Assembly: GCA_002307055.1 (NCBI GenBank)
Contig: DBTM01000005.1
Coordinates: forward strand, 1-37,314
Reading direction: 5' to 3'
Length of the DNA: 37,314 nt
Source of the DNA: Clostridiales bacterium UBA1316
GTDB lineage: Bacteria; Bacillota; Clostridia; Oscillospirales; Oscillospiraceae
Part shown: in pieces, positions 22,802-32,734 of the stretch
Numbering within the stretch: position 1 is the first letter of the stretch
Layout: each line of letters begins with the position of its first letter
Position numbers and translations under genes: made by a program
The notes under the pieces: model-generated
What the model saw: the letters and a program-made list of their open reading frames with translations, nothing else
Database searches by the model: none
What the model was told of the DNA's origin: nothing

Positions 22802-24904
22802 ATGAAGTACACGAAAGAAAAGCGCCTCTCTTATACAGAAAAAGCACAGAGAATTGCAGAAAAAATGACACTGGAAGAAAAAGTGTTTTTGATGAGCGGC
22901 TCGACGTCGTTCGGCGATACGCCCTCCGGCGAAGCGCGCGTTGAAGCGGAGGCGGCGCTGCCGCAGGGACCGGACGCCATGCATTATAATTTTACGCCGT
23001 ATCCCGCGGGCGGCAATGAAAAGTTCGATTTGCCGACGATGCGTTTCTGCGACGGCCCGCGCGGCGTCGTCTGCGGTACGGGGAAAAGCACGTGCTTTCC
23101 CGTTTCTATGCTGCGCGGCGCAACGTTTGACACGGCGCTTGAGGAAGAAATCGGCCACGCCATCGGCCGCGAGGTTCGCGGGCACGGCGGCAACCTGTTT
23201 GCGGGCGTGTGCATCAACCTGCCGTATAATCCCGGCTGGGGACGCAGCCAGGAGACATACGGAGAAGAGAGCTTCGCGCTCGGTCAGTTCGGCTCGGCGC
23301 TCGTACGCGGCGTTCAGGGCGAGAATGTCATGGCCTGCGTGAAGCATTACGCGTTTAACTCCATGGAATGCAGCCGCTTTAAGTGCAGCGTGGATTGCAA
23401 TCGGCGCACGGAGCGGGAGGTGTTCCTGCCGCATTTTAAAGACTGCGTTGACGTGGGCGCCGCCAGTATCATGAGCTCTTATAACCTCTATAAAGGCATC
23501 AATTGCGGACACAGCGATTATTTGCTGCGGAAGGTTTTAAAGGAAGAGTGGGACTTCGACGGCTTTGTTATGAGCGACTTCGGCTGGGGCATCCGGGCCA
23601 CCGTTGAACCGGCCAATAACGGACAGGATATGGAGATGTGCTCGACCGTCTTTTTCGGCGATAAGCTGGTGCAGGCTGTCAGGGACGGACTTGTTCCGGA
23701 AGAACGCATCAATGAATCGGCGGCGCGCATTATCCGGACGATTTTGCCGTTTGAAGACGCGTACAGAGCACATAAACCCATCGGCAAGGAGGCTGTGGGC
23801 TGCAAAGAACATATTGAATTAGCGCTCAAGGCCGCCCGTGAAGGCATGACGCTGCTGCAGAACGAAGACAGCGTGCTGCCGCTGAGCAAGAAATCCGTCA
23901 AAAAGCTCGCCGTATTCGGGAAGCTTGCCGACAAAGGCAACATCGGCGATTACGGCTCGAGCCGTGTTTTCCCCGCCTACATCGTCACACCGCTGCAGGG
24001 TATCAAAAAAACGTCGCCCGGCACCGAAGTCGTCTATTATGACGGGTACGACGCTGAAACTGCGAAGAGAATAGCGCGCGAGGCGGATGCCGCCGTATTT
24101 GTCGTCGGTTATGACCATAACGATGAGGGTGAATATATATCCGGCGAGCAGCTCGGTTCAATCGACGGCTCTGAGGGCGGCGACCGCAAAAACAGCCTGG
24201 GGCTGCACAAGGAGGATATTGAACTCATCAGAGCTGCCGGTCCCGAAAACGAGCAGTCTGCCGTTGTGATGATCGGCGGCAACACAATCATGATGACCGA
24301 ATGGATGGACTGTGTGAGCAGCATCCTGATGGCGTATTACCCCGGTCAGGAGGGCGGCACCGCCATCGCAGAAATCTTGTTCGGCGACGTAAATCCCGGC
24401 GGTAAACTCCCTTATGTGCTGCCGTATCGAGAGAGCGACCTGCCTCAGGTGAATTGGGAGACGACAAATCAGTTCTACGATTATTATCACGGCTACACAA
24501 AGCTCGAAAAAGAAGGCGTCAAGCCCCTGCTGCCTTACGGTTTCGGTCTGTCCTACACAACCTTCAAGCTCAAGGACGCCGAGTTTAAGGCCGGTAACAA
24601 AACCGTCAGCGCGACATGCCGCGTGAAAAACACCGGTGAGGTTAAAGGCTCGGAGGTCGTACAGCTTTATATCGGCTTTAAGAATTCAAAAGTCAACCGG
24701 CCGGTCAAGCTGCTGCGCGGCTTCAAGCGCGTCGAATTAAAGCCCGGCGAAAAAGCGGAAGTCACTCTGACCTGCCCCGTCGAAAAACTGAAATGGTACA
24801 ACCCAGAAACAGCTGCGTGGGAGCTTGAGCACATGGAATATGAGGTGTACATCGGGACGAGCAGCGATGACGGGGATTTGATGATGGGGGAAATCGAGTT
24901 GTAG
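22802..24904 (+). CDS. Glycoside hydrolase family 3 (beta-glucosidase/beta-xylosidase-like)
   Basis: A 700-residue GH3 enzyme. The N-terminal barrel holds the substrate-binding KH pair (K181-H182) and the nucleophile Asp259 in GFVMSDFGWG. The GH3 C-terminal domain follows (LPLSKKSVKKLAVFGKLAD, with acid/base candidates in the DEGEY region), then a fibronectin-III-like domain (YGFGLSYTTFKLKD to the end). There is no signal peptide. GGAGG lies seven bases before the ATG, and the gap to the GH28 gene is about 140 bases with no terminator. Exact sugar specificity cannot be read from the sequence. Confidence 0.93.
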   Translation: MKYTKEKRLSYTEKAQRIAEKMTLEEKVFLMSGSTSFGDTPSGEARVEAEAALPQGPDAMHYNFTPYPAGGNEKFDLPTMRFCDGPRGVVCGTGKSTCFPVSMLRGATFDTALEEEIGHAIGREVRGHGGNLFAGVCINLPYNPGWGRSQETYGEESFALGQFGSALVRGVQGENVMACVKHYAFNSMECSRFKCSVDCNRRTEREVFLPHFKDCVDVGAASIMSSYNLYKGINCGHSDYLLRKVLKEEWDFDGFVMSDFGWGIRATVEPANNGQDMEMCSTVFFGDKLVQAVRDGLVPEERINESAARIIRTILPFEDAYRAHKPIGKEAVGCKEHIELALKAAREGMTLLQNEDSVLPLSKKSVKKLAVFGKLADKGNIGDYGSSRVFPAYIVTPLQGIKKTSPGTEVVYYDGYDAETAKRIAREADAAVFVVGYDHNDEGEYISGEQLGSIDGSEGGDRKNSLGLHKEDIELIRAAGPENEQSAVVMIGGNTIMMTEWMDCVSSILMAYYPGQEGGTAIAEILFGDVNPGGKLPYVLPYRESDLPQVNWETTNQFYDYYHGYTKLEKEGVKPLLPYGFGLSYTTFKLKDAEFKAGNKTVSATCRVKNTGEVKGSEVVQLYIGFKNSKVNRPVKLLRGFKRVELKPGEKAEVTLTCPVEKLKWYNPETAAWELEHMEYEVYIGTSSDDGDLMMGEIEL

Positions 24905-24929
24905 AAACGAGAATGCAAGAGGCAGGTTT

Positions 24930-26036
24930 ATGACGGTGAATATTCGAAACACGCTGGTGAATACCATCAAGATCGCAGATATCGTGTATAGCAGGGGTAT
25001 GAAAGCACGCTCAATAATTTATCATCGGCGAAAGGAACGCCGCTGGTGTAAAACGCATCAAAGTACGTTAAGCAAAGACCAGATTGCGCAGGTAAAAAGC
25101 TATTGGAAACAGTATACAAACAATTTCACCATAGATTCGCATAGAAAGTATTCTGCCATTACAGGTAATTTTAATGTTCGATATATACCCGACGATTTAT
25201 TTTACGGCGTTATTGAGCCTTATTTAAATAAACGAGATTCGATATTCGGCAATAAGTCATACTATCCGTTAATATTTCCGGAATGCAAAACGCCTGACGT
25301 TGTATTTCATAAAATGAATGGCTATTATCTTGATCGTGACTATCACTTTATTTCTGAAGATCAAGCACTTGAGCTGTGTACAGAATACAATGAAGTTTTT
25401 TTTAAGCCGTCAATAGACAGCGGCGGCGGCCGAAAAATTGCGATTGTCAAAAGCCGTGACATACGAGCATTGCGTGATGAAATTGCCAATCGGAGGTTAA
25501 ACGAAATACCGTCATTGGTCGTACAGCAGCTTGTCAAACAACACCCGGCATTGAGCGCTATACATAAAGGCTCAGTAAACACAATCGGAATTACGACACT
25601 GCTGCGTGATTCAATCATAACCCTGCCGCCTGTATTAAGAATGGGTGTTCATAACAATCACGTCGACAATGTAGGAGCGGGAGGCATAGTATGCGGCATT
25701 CAGGCCAATAATCGCTTAATGCCTTACGCTTTTTCTCAGAATGGCGAAAGGCTGGAAACACACCCGGATGGATTCGTTTTTAATAATTGCTTAATCCCGT
25801 CTATGGATAAAGCACGGATTTTGGTAAAGCAGCTAGCGCAGCGTTTACCTGATTTCAGGTTAATCGGCTGGGACATTGCAATCGGCGCGGATGGTGAGCC
25901 GATAGTAATTGAAGCGAATCTGAATTCAGGCGGTTCCTTTATATTTCAATGCTGTCACGGTCCGTTCTTTGGCGACCTGACGGATGCTATGCTGAAGGAA
26001 ATTTTCCGCGATAAAAAACAAAATTTGATGAATTAG
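24930..26036 (+). CDS. ATP-grasp protein of the sugar-transfer-associated type
   Basis: A 368-residue protein with the ATP-grasp layout seen in sugar-transfer-associated (ATPgrasp_ST-like) proteins. Features are a nucleotide-gripping stretch EVFFKPSIDSGGGRKIAIVK, RMGVHNNHVDNVGAGGIVCG, and the metal-binding C-terminus LIGWDIAIGADGEPIVIEANLN. Such enzymes form amide or ester bonds using ATP and often sit in capsule or polysaccharide gene clusters. The gene begins 25 bases after the GH3 stop, so it may share that transcript. The substrate is unknown. Confidence 0.75.
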   Translation: MTVNIRNTLVNTIKIADIVYSRGMKARSIIYHRRKERRWCKTHQSTLSKDQIAQVKSYWKQYTNNFTIDSHRKYSAITGNFNVRYIPDDLFYGVIEPYLNKRDSIFGNKSYYPLIFPECKTPDVVFHKMNGYYLDRDYHFISEDQALELCTEYNEVFFKPSIDSGGGRKIAIVKSRDIRALRDEIANRRLNEIPSLVVQQLVKQHPALSAIHKGSVNTIGITTLLRDSIITLPPVLRMGVHNNHVDNVGAGGIVCGIQANNRLMPYAFSQNGERLETHPDGFVFNNCLIPSMDKARILVKQLAQRLPDFRLIGWDIAIGADGEPIVIEANLNSGGSFIFQCCHGPFFGDLTDAMLKEIFRDKKQNLMN

Positions 26037-26102
26037 CAGGCACTTTCCATGTATTTATTACTATTTGCGCAGCAAGCACAGCGGCGCGGAATGGGTGTTA
26101 AT

Positions 26103-26810
26103 ATGCAAGATATTACCGGATTCATTAAGGACGAATTACTCTGCCATGGCGCTGACCTTGTCGGTATCGGCGACCTGACTGGGCTGCCGGACGATGTCCG
26201 ATGCGGCATGCCGATTGGTATCTGCGTCGCTGTGAAGTATCCGAGGGAGGTCATCAAAGGCATTGCAGAGCAGCCGACAAAGGCTTATTATGAGCAGTAC
26301 AACCATTTGAATAATAAGCTGGACATGCTTGCCGTCCTCGGTGCCGACGCCCTGCGTATGCTCGGCTACGAGGCAATAGCGCAAACGCAGGCCTACGTTG
26401 AGCTGTCGGAGACCGATTACGCCACAAAATTGCCGCACAAGACGGTTGCCACCCGCGCCGGACTTGGATGGATCGGCAAAAGCGCACTGCTGGTGACAAA
26501 GCAATACGGCTCGATGATTCGCATTTCTTCGATCCTCACGAATGCGCCGCTCAAGACCGCAAAGCCGGTCAATGCGTCGAAATGCGGCACCTGTGAGGTG
26601 TGCCAAAAAGCCTGTCCCGCAGGCGCTGTCACAGGAAAACTATGGTCTGTTGATATGAACCGCGATGCGCTGTTTGACGCCCCGCGCTGCCGTCAGACGG
26701 TGCGCCAGCGTGCGCTTTCAAGCTTCGGCGTCGAAATAACGCTTTGCGGCAGATGCATTAATGCCTGCCCTTACACACAGCATTACATAAACAGTGAGGA
26801 GCATATTTAA
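26103..26810 (+). CDS. QueG-like 4Fe-4S double-cluster ferredoxin protein
   Basis: A 235-residue protein related to the iron-sulfur half of epoxyqueuosine reductase. An N-terminal flavin/cobalamin-type region (CHGADLVGIGDLTGLP, RAGLGWIGKSALLVTKQYGS) precedes two [4Fe-4S] cysteine sets, CGTCEVCQKACPAGAV and LCGRCINACPYTQ. It is shorter than true QueG (about 380) and lacks its C-terminal HEAT-like part, so queuosine synthesis should not be assumed. I chose the ATG at 26103 because the preceding 18 codons look unlike the family. It follows the ATP-grasp gene closely. Confidence 0.8.
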   Translation: MQDITGFIKDELLCHGADLVGIGDLTGLPDDVRCGMPIGICVAVKYPREVIKGIAEQPTKAYYEQYNHLNNKLDMLAVLGADALRMLGYEAIAQTQAYVELSETDYATKLPHKTVATRAGLGWIGKSALLVTKQYGSMIRISSILTNAPLKTAKPVNASKCGTCEVCQKACPAGAVTGKLWSVDMNRDALFDAPRCRQTVRQRALSSFGVEITLCGRCINACPYTQHYINSEEHI

Positions 26811-26886
26811 TATGCGCGATGTATATAAACACGGTATGTACGCGGAAGACAGAAAACAGGCAGACGGTGTTTGATGGTTGCTATAT

Positions 26887-28015
26887 ATAACTAACCAAAC
26901 AATTACGTTACCAGCATAGCCGGGACTGGATAGTCTCGGTTTGATCGTGTATTGCAAACAAAAAGCCGTAAACAGCTGTTTTGATTTCATCAATTCCTTT
27001 TAAAAACTGGTTGCAGATTACCGATTGCTTAAGCCATTTCCATAGTCCCTCGATACGATTGATATTTGGGGCATAAGGCGGCAAAAGAGGAATTCAATAC
27101 GCGCTTTATTATTTGCTTTAAATTCCTCTCGAATTTTCGCATGATGAATTTTGCTATTATCTAAAATCATGATAATATGCTTTCCTTCAAATGCAGGAAA
27201 TACAGTATTTTCTAAAAAACTTTGAAATGCCTGCGCAGTATGTTCTTCATAAGCATCACATTGGACAGCTCCGTTTAGATAATCCAATACACCAAACAGT
27301 CCTACACCTTTATGTTGGCCATACGTTTTGACCTTCTTTTGCTGGCCCCTCAGAAACCAAGTAGAGCAAAGCGCCTGATAGTCCCGTATATAGCTTTCAT
27401 CTTCAAACAACACGACTGTTTGCTTAGGCTTAATTTCTCGAATTAACTCGTTAAAGTGCTCCTCGAATTCAGCAATTTTTTTTATCGGCTTTCGCAAGCA
27501 CGTACGTTGGGCGGGTGAATGAAAATCCCATTTTGTGAAGCATTTTTTGAATACCTACATTACACATATCTTTCCCAAACCTTTTTTGGATGAACACCCT
27601 CACCTGAGCAGACGTCCAGTTTACGCTTTCTCCACAATCCATATCTTTTGGTGTGGAAAACAGCAATGCTTCTTCCACCATCTTGCGTTCCTCTTCCGCC
27701 AAAGTGAAGGGATGTCCGGTGCTCTTACCAATTTTCAGAACTTCTTCCAAGCCGCCTTCATTAAACTGGTGAATATATTTGCTTACCGTTTTATCGCTCA
27801 TATCCAACAATTTGCAAATTTCCAGAACGCCATGACCATTCACGCATTGTAGTATGACATTGATTTTACTTTCTGCTTTCGGTATCATCCTGTATTTAAT
27901 TCTTGCGCTTATTAAGCTCTTTTTTGTTTCCCCGTGCATATCGGTTATGCTTGCTTTTTTCATCTTCATCACCGATATTATTATACATCATTTTACATCG
28001 GATGTCTTTAGTTAT
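26887..28015. mobile_element. Decayed IS630-family insertion sequence
   Basis: About 1.13 kb bounded by inverted ataactaa (26887-26894) and ttagttat (28008-28015) in TA-rich flanks, as expected for elements that target TA. It contains the two-frame transposase. The ends were matched by eye over only eight bases, so the outer limits may shift by several bases. Confidence 0.6.
26908..27972 (-). pseudogene. IS630-family transposase, frameshifted
   Basis: The first frame (27972-27469) carries the helix-turn-helix part (VILQCVNGHGVLEICKLL...MSDKTVSKYIHQF). The second (to 27018) carries the DDE start: LFEDES and IIMILDNSKIHHA. The join is an A8 tract (minus strand, about 27476-27483); one A fewer fuses the frames, so slippage could be programmed. 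A second shift near 27085-27091, in a T-run, leaves the last motif (LPPYAPNINRIEGLWKWLK) in another frame, ending with TAA at 26908. That second break probably makes the copy inactive. Confidence 0.85.
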
Positions 28016-28027
28016 TTATATATAATA

Positions 28028-28064
28028 GAAAAATGTCCCTCTTAAGATAAAGAGAGACATTTTA
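28028..28064 (-). terminator. Terminator of the RCC1-protease gene
   Basis: aaaatgtc...gacatttt encloses ctctt/aagag and is followed on the minus strand by TTTTTCTATT. It lies about 25 bases past the stop at 28087. Confidence 0.75.
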
Positions 28065-28086
28065 TGAAGCAGTGCCGGTGCGCGGT

Positions 28087-30228
28087 TCAGGCGGCGGCTT
28101 TCTGCGTACCGCTGCCGTATTTGGCGATGGCGGCAGCGATCTGGTCTTTCATCAGATCGATTGGAACGATAAAAGTGATGGAATAACTGTTTCTGCCATA
28201 TATAAGCCCAACCAGCTCAAACGCGTTATTATAAACGCCGCTGCCGCTGCTGCCGGGTTCACAGAACAGATAAGCCAACAAATCGGAATTATGAAATGTG
28301 TATACGGAGCCGCGGTAACAAGAATCCTTACTGCTGCGGGGATTGCCGAAGGTGAAAAGCTCACCGGTTGTGACAAGCTTGCCGGAACTGCCTAATATCG
28401 GAACGTCCGACTGCACCGGCAGCCCCTCGACCTGGTAAATTGCGTAATCGAGCGTCGGATCCTCATAAATCATTTTATATTTTTCGTATGTATTTCCGTT
28501 TATCGTAGATTTGATCCACTCCACACCGTCAACCACGTGCTTGTTGGTCAGGACAATACCGGACGGATCAATCAGAACGCCGGTTCCCTGGCAATAATAG
28601 GTAGCGCCGTATTTGCCGTCTTCTATGTAAACACTGTATTTCTCCAGCTTGCTCTTGGCATTATCGTCGTATAAGGTATAGGCAGTTTCAGAACGGATAT
28701 CGATGATTTTATCACTGGATATATAATCCACAGTGCATTTCATTGATTCACTGATGAACCGGAGCGGCACCATGGTACGCCCGCTCACAATCGTGGGTGC
28801 GGCATCCAGCGTCTTTAGGGCATCGTTGACATACGCTGAAGTGCTGCCAGTGGTTATTTTTATCGTTATATTGCCTTTTGAGGCTGTGGCTGTATTTGTT
28901 AAGCCGTCCCAGGTGACATCGGCACCAAGGGCTTCAAAAATTGCACGGAAGGGAACGAGTGTGCTGTTGTTGACGACGACCGGTTTTACGTCAAAAGTCA
29001 TGAGCTTTCCGTCAAAAATGACGCTGATGGGTTTGCTCGCTCCGCTCGTGTTCTCCGTTCCGTTTCCCTTCATAATGCATATGGGGACATTGTAATTAAG
29101 ACCTGCGCCGTTTCCAAGCTGGCCGTACTCATTCGTGCCCCAGGTCCATACCTCGCCATTTTGCTTTATTATAATTGCATGGTTCTCGCCGATACACATC
29201 TTTTTCACATCACCGGTGACAAGGACCGGAAGCGTGCCCTGGGCGTATGTATTATATGCCCCGATGCCTAATAAGCCGCGATAATTGGCGCCTGTTGCAT
29301 ACATATTGCCGTTATTCGTCAAAAAGAATGCCGTATATGAATCGAGTGCACAAATATCTTTGATATTGCCTTTTATTTCTGACGACAAGAGTATAGCAGG
29401 CTTACTGCTGCTCCAATCACAGAAAGTACCCGCGCTGTCCACATAAAAGCATGAATCACTGTTAGGTGCGACGACGCTTGCCGTATCGGCGATTTTAACA
29501 GGAGTCATCGCCCATGTGTCGTACGTGACCGGCTGATCCAATTCAAAATCAATCTTCTTTTCTTCTTTGAGTTCAGCTGATTTTTTAAGGTTGATACTCC
29601 AGCACCAGAATGAGCCGTCAGCTTTAATTATAGAAGTGCACGTGTTACTACAATATACTTCCTTGACGCCGTTCAATATCTTTACCGGCTGATTTGATGA
29701 CAGCTGTCCGCCGGGCTGGATGTACCTGTAATTTACTTCACCGACTCCTGGCCATAGGCCGTAATAAGCGCTGTAACCCCAAAAATAGAGGGAACCGTCC
29801 GAGGTGACGGCATAAGCATACATTGAAGTGGCGGCGATGAATGTGACGTCTTTTAAAACTAGCTTGGGCAGAGAATATGCTATTGACCCTGTAACACCGC
29901 ACTGGCCTTCGGAATTATCGCCCCATGCGTATAAATCACCGGTTTTGGTCAATGCGTAAGATGTGTAATCGCCAGCGGCGACCATATGAACATTATCCAT
30001 AACTTGCAGGAGGGTGTTTTGCTGCGTCTTTGTGCCGTTGCCAATTTGCCCCTTGGTATTGTCACCGCAGACAAAAAGCCGCCCATCATCCATGGTCACC
30101 ATGGAATGATATTTCCCCGAAGCGATGGATAAATTATTCGGCAGCGATTCAGCAATACCGACAACCGGTATAAAAGTAAAGAGCAGAGCCAAGACAACGA
30201 GCAGTGAAAACATTCTTTTTTTAAGCAT
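28087..30228 (-). CDS. Secreted RCC1-repeat / copper-amine-oxidase-N / trypsin-like serine protease
   Basis: A 713-residue exported protein when started at 30228 (MLKKRMFSLLVVLALLF), where GGAGG lies five bases upstream; the ATG at 30306 would give no signal peptide. After the signal come about six RCC1 repeats forming a probable beta-propeller (VCGDNTKGQIGNGT, AWGDNSEGQCGV, TWGTNEYGQLGNGA). Next is a copper-amine-oxidase N-terminal-like domain (VVVNNSTLVPFRAIFEALGA...GRTMVPLRFISESM). Last is a trypsin-like protease with His in VLTNKHVV, Asp in LDYAIYQ and Ser in CEPGSSGSGV. No cell-wall anchor motif is seen; the CuAO-like domain may bind the wall. The target is unknown. Confidence 0.88.
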   Translation of the reverse strand: MLKKRMFSLLVVLALLFTFIPVVGIAESLPNNLSIASGKYHSMVTMDDGRLFVCGDNTKGQIGNGTKTQQNTLLQVMDNVHMVAAGDYTSYALTKTGDLYAWGDNSEGQCGVTGSIAYSLPKLVLKDVTFIAATSMYAYAVTSDGSLYFWGYSAYYGLWPGVGEVNYRYIQPGGQLSSNQPVKILNGVKEVYCSNTCTSIIKADGSFWCWSINLKKSAELKEEKKIDFELDQPVTYDTWAMTPVKIADTASVVAPNSDSCFYVDSAGTFCDWSSSKPAILLSSEIKGNIKDICALDSYTAFFLTNNGNMYATGANYRGLLGIGAYNTYAQGTLPVLVTGDVKKMCIGENHAIIIKQNGEVWTWGTNEYGQLGNGAGLNYNVPICIMKGNGTENTSGASKPISVIFDGKLMTFDVKPVVVNNSTLVPFRAIFEALGADVTWDGLTNTATASKGNITIKITTGSTSAYVNDALKTLDAAPTIVSGRTMVPLRFISESMKCTVDYISSDKIIDIRSETAYTLYDDNAKSKLEKYSVYIEDGKYGATYYCQGTGVLIDPSGIVLTNKHVVDGVEWIKSTINGNTYEKYKMIYEDPTLDYAIYQVEGLPVQSDVPILGSSGKLVTTGELFTFGNPRSSKDSCYRGSVYTFHNSDLLAYLFCEPGSSGSGVYNNAFELVGLIYGRNSYSITFIVPIDLMKDQIAAAIAKYGSGTQKAAA

Positions 30229-30581
30229 ACGAGCCTCCACAAATAATTTTAAAACTGATAAGCGCTTCCCTGAGATATCCATTAAATCCAAGATGTTATA
30301 CTTCAAACAATAAATGTTTGCTTCGGCATTGTCAACTAAAATAAAAACATATGGGAACAGCCCTTGTCAGGTTCAGTCCGAGAAATGTGAGTACCGGCAA
30401 AGGCGTTCAATGACTCTCAAAAAGAGTAATTCGCAAACAGCTTTATATGGTAAATATATATTAAGTCCAGCTAAGAATTGTCAAGGTGAAATTTCGGAAA
30501 ATAATAAAAAGTCAAAAAGGAAAAAGAGCACAACAAACAAGCCCTTTGCGGAACAAAAAGCTAGACAGGTACTAGCGGTGA

Positions 30582-31873
30582 TTAGGCAGCAAGGCAACGA
30601 CTATGTAAATAATTGAGTTTGTGCTGTGCCGGAGCGATAACAGCAAAGGGCTTATCATCGCGGAGAATAGCGAAAACGATGTTGCAAACCTTGTGCATGA
30701 CAGCACCCAGAGCAACCATCTTGGGCTTGGATTGGCATTTAGAGAGGTAATAATCCCTTAGAACAGAATTGTTAGCAACACCTTTACGGGTAAGACCTAT
30801 GCTGACAAGCGCCATTGTATGAATTACCCGTCGGGCGAGCGGAGAACCACGCTTAGACATTTTAACGTTTGTACCAACGAATTTTCCGGATTGCTTCACG
30901 GCAGGATCAAGACCGAAGTAAGCGAAAAGCTGTTTGGGAGATTTGAATACAGAGAAGTCACCAATCTCACACATCACTGTAACAGCTGAAAGAAAGCCGG
31001 CACCCTTGAATGTTTCAATCAAATGTATCTGCTTAACGAAAAGCTCGTCAGGCTGGGTATCCACTAATTCGTGCATGGCATCGAGTATACCGTCAATTTC
31101 CTCGTCGTATTTTTTGATAAAAGAAACGAAAAGCTTGATGAGTTGCCGTTGCTGGGAAGTGTGTACCCAAAACTGGTAGCAGCTTCGGCAGCGGCGACGA
31201 TTGCCTGGTATTGTTTCTCAGCATAAGCCGTCCCAAAACGAGCAGTGGATGAAATTACCTTAATAACAGCATTCTTCTTAGCTGCCAGGAAAGCGGTTGG
31301 AATCGCGTATTTTTCCAATAAAGCAAGTGAGGTTACGACGGTGAGCTTTGAAAAAATGCCTAGATACTGAGGAAAAGCCACACGTAGTTCCCCTTGCAGC
31401 TTGTTGACATATGCCGAGCGGCAATCCATGAGATTGTAGTATTCACGCGTCAGCTTGCGCAAATCAAGCACAAGGTCGGACGGAATGACTGAAACTTTCA
31501 AGTCCGGTTTCAAAGCAATCAAAGCAAGCTTTTTTGAATCAAATTTATCGTTATGCACTTTACGGATATTGATGTTCGTGCTAGACTTTGTGATGATAGG
31601 ATTAATGATGGATACGTTAAACCCCTTATCACGAAGATAGCAGAAGAGTGGGTAATGATAAATACCCGTGGATTCCAGAAAGATTCGAGCTTTCAAGGAA
31701 TTCAACTCTTCTGCTTCTTTTATTGTCAAAATAGCTTTTTCAAGAGAAGCAGGGTTTGCGTGAGTAATCTTGAACGGCTTACCCACATAGGTTTGGTTCG
31801 GCAAGGCGATGGACATGAAACTAAAATCCGCGCCAACGTCAATACCAACCGACAGATAGAAATTATTTGACAT
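30582..31873 (-). pseudogene. IS110-family transposase, frameshifted
   Basis: The N-terminal DEDD/RuvC-like part (MSNNFYLSVGIDVGADFSFM, IFLESTGIYH, NDKFDSKKLA) starts at the ATG at 31873, with AAAGGA upstream. After SFGYTLPSNGN the frame breaks near 31141. The other frame continues IKLFVSFIKKYDEEIDGILD into the C-terminal Transposase_20 domain (GFLSAVTVMCEIGDF, VGTNVKMSKRGSPLARR with its conserved Ser) and ends at 30582. One missing base at the join restores a single protein of about 430 residues, the usual family size. Confidence 0.88.
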
Positions 31874-31879
31874 TTTGTT

Positions 31880-32060
31880 AATCCTTTCTGATAGGCATCC
31901 ATTCCATTTTAGTGAATACACAGCCTAGCATGTGATACAGGTATAGCCGCTTGACGGCTCCCTACCAGCCTAATCATAAATCTTCACCGAATGGACTAAT
32001 TGACTTAATTGTAGGTATAAACCGATAAAAATCGGTTTCCCAAGGAGAAATACATTGTTT
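31880..32060 (-). ncRNA. Candidate IS110 bridge RNA region
   Basis: IS110-group elements encode a structured bridge RNA in the non-coding end before the transposase. Here that stretch folds into agccg-cttga-cggct (31948-31962) and aaccgat-aaaa-atcggtt (32023-32040) stems and has no open frame. The call rests on position and hairpins only. Confidence 0.4.
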
Positions 32061-32130
32061 GTCCTATCCGTGAAAGTGTACCTTACAATCAACTTGGTGT
32101 CTACAGAAACTGTCAAGCTTTGGCAACCTG

Positions 32131-32153
32131 CATAGCCAGTCTTATTGGCTATG
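32131..32153. repeat. Hairpin catagcca...tggctatg
   Basis: An 8-bp perfect stem with a seven-base loop lies between the IS110 element and the cupin-like gene at 32180. There is no T-run, so it is not a clear terminator. It may mark the element border or sit in the cupin gene leader. Confidence 0.35.
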
Positions 32154-32179
32154 ACATTATTATACTAGGAGAGATTAAT

Positions 32180-32731
32180 ATGGGTGAATATGACTGGTTG
32201 TTTTACAAGTTCCCAAGGGTGGAGACGCATATGGGCGGGATACTGCCGCCTGTAGAGGCTTATTTCCGGGGAGAGGCATGCATTCCGGGGGCACAGATAT
32301 ATCTGCCGTACCGCGCGTATATGGAGCCGGGCATTGTCGATGCCGAGCCGCATTTCCACCGGGATGAGGAATATCTGGCCTTTGTCGGGCATGATCTGCG
32401 CGACGCGTTTGAGTCCTTTGACGCGGAGATTGAGCTGTGGCTGGGTGAAGAAATCAGCAGCATGGAGAAGATAGTGATCAACAAGCCCACAATGGTCCGG
32501 GTGCCTGCGTTCTACTGGCATGGTCCCATCGAAATCAAGAGGCTGGGAATGCCCCTGTTCTTCCAGCCGGTGCTTTTTAACAGCAGGTATTACGCAATCA
32601 GGCGCAGAACGGATAAAAACGGCGAGACGTATTTAGAAACCGTGTGCGAGGGCATCACGCGCTGCAGGCTCGATACTTCAAAGACCTGCACCTTCTGCGG
32701 TAAATGCTGCCAAGCGGATAAGGAGGGCTGA
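32180..32731 (+). CDS. Cupin-like protein with C-terminal CxxCxxC (paralogue 1)
   Basis: A 183-residue protein that I do not recognise by name. HFHRDEEYLAF (His58, His60, Glu64) and FYWHGPIE (His114) resemble the two metal-binding motifs of a cupin. The C-terminus has CTFCGKCC (Cys170, Cys173, Cys176), a rubredoxin- or zinc-ribbon-like cysteine set. I chose the ATG at 32180 because AGGAGA lies seven bases upstream and the length then equals that of the tandem paralogue. The gene lies just outside the IS110 element, and its promoter was not identified. Confidence 0.75.
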   Translation: MGEYDWLFYKFPRVETHMGGILPPVEAYFRGEACIPGAQIYLPYRAYMEPGIVDAEPHFHRDEEYLAFVGHDLRDAFESFDAEIELWLGEEISSMEKIVINKPTMVRVPAFYWHGPIEIKRLGMPLFFQPVLFNSRYYAIRRRTDKNGETYLETVCEGITRCRLDTSKTCTFCGKCCQADKEG

Positions 32732-32734
32732 ACA

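Larger units (their letters stand above)
30582..32110. mobile_element. IS110-family element (limits approximate)
   Basis: The element includes the transposase pseudogene and about 240 non-coding bases upstream of it. IS110 elements have no terminal inverted repeats, so the true ends cannot be set from one copy. The 353 bases from 30229 to 30581, at the other side, hold no gene that I can support and may include the far end. Confidence 0.6.

Noticed and set aside
22658..23512. Long minus-strand frame opposite the GH3 gene (284 codons)
   Set aside because: It is a shadow of the well-supported GH3 gene, has Arg/Ala-rich composition and no family signature or ribosome binding site.
26103..26810. 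True QueG (epoxyqueuosine reductase)
   Set aside because: The protein is much shorter, lacks the C-terminal part, and has no queuosine genes around it.
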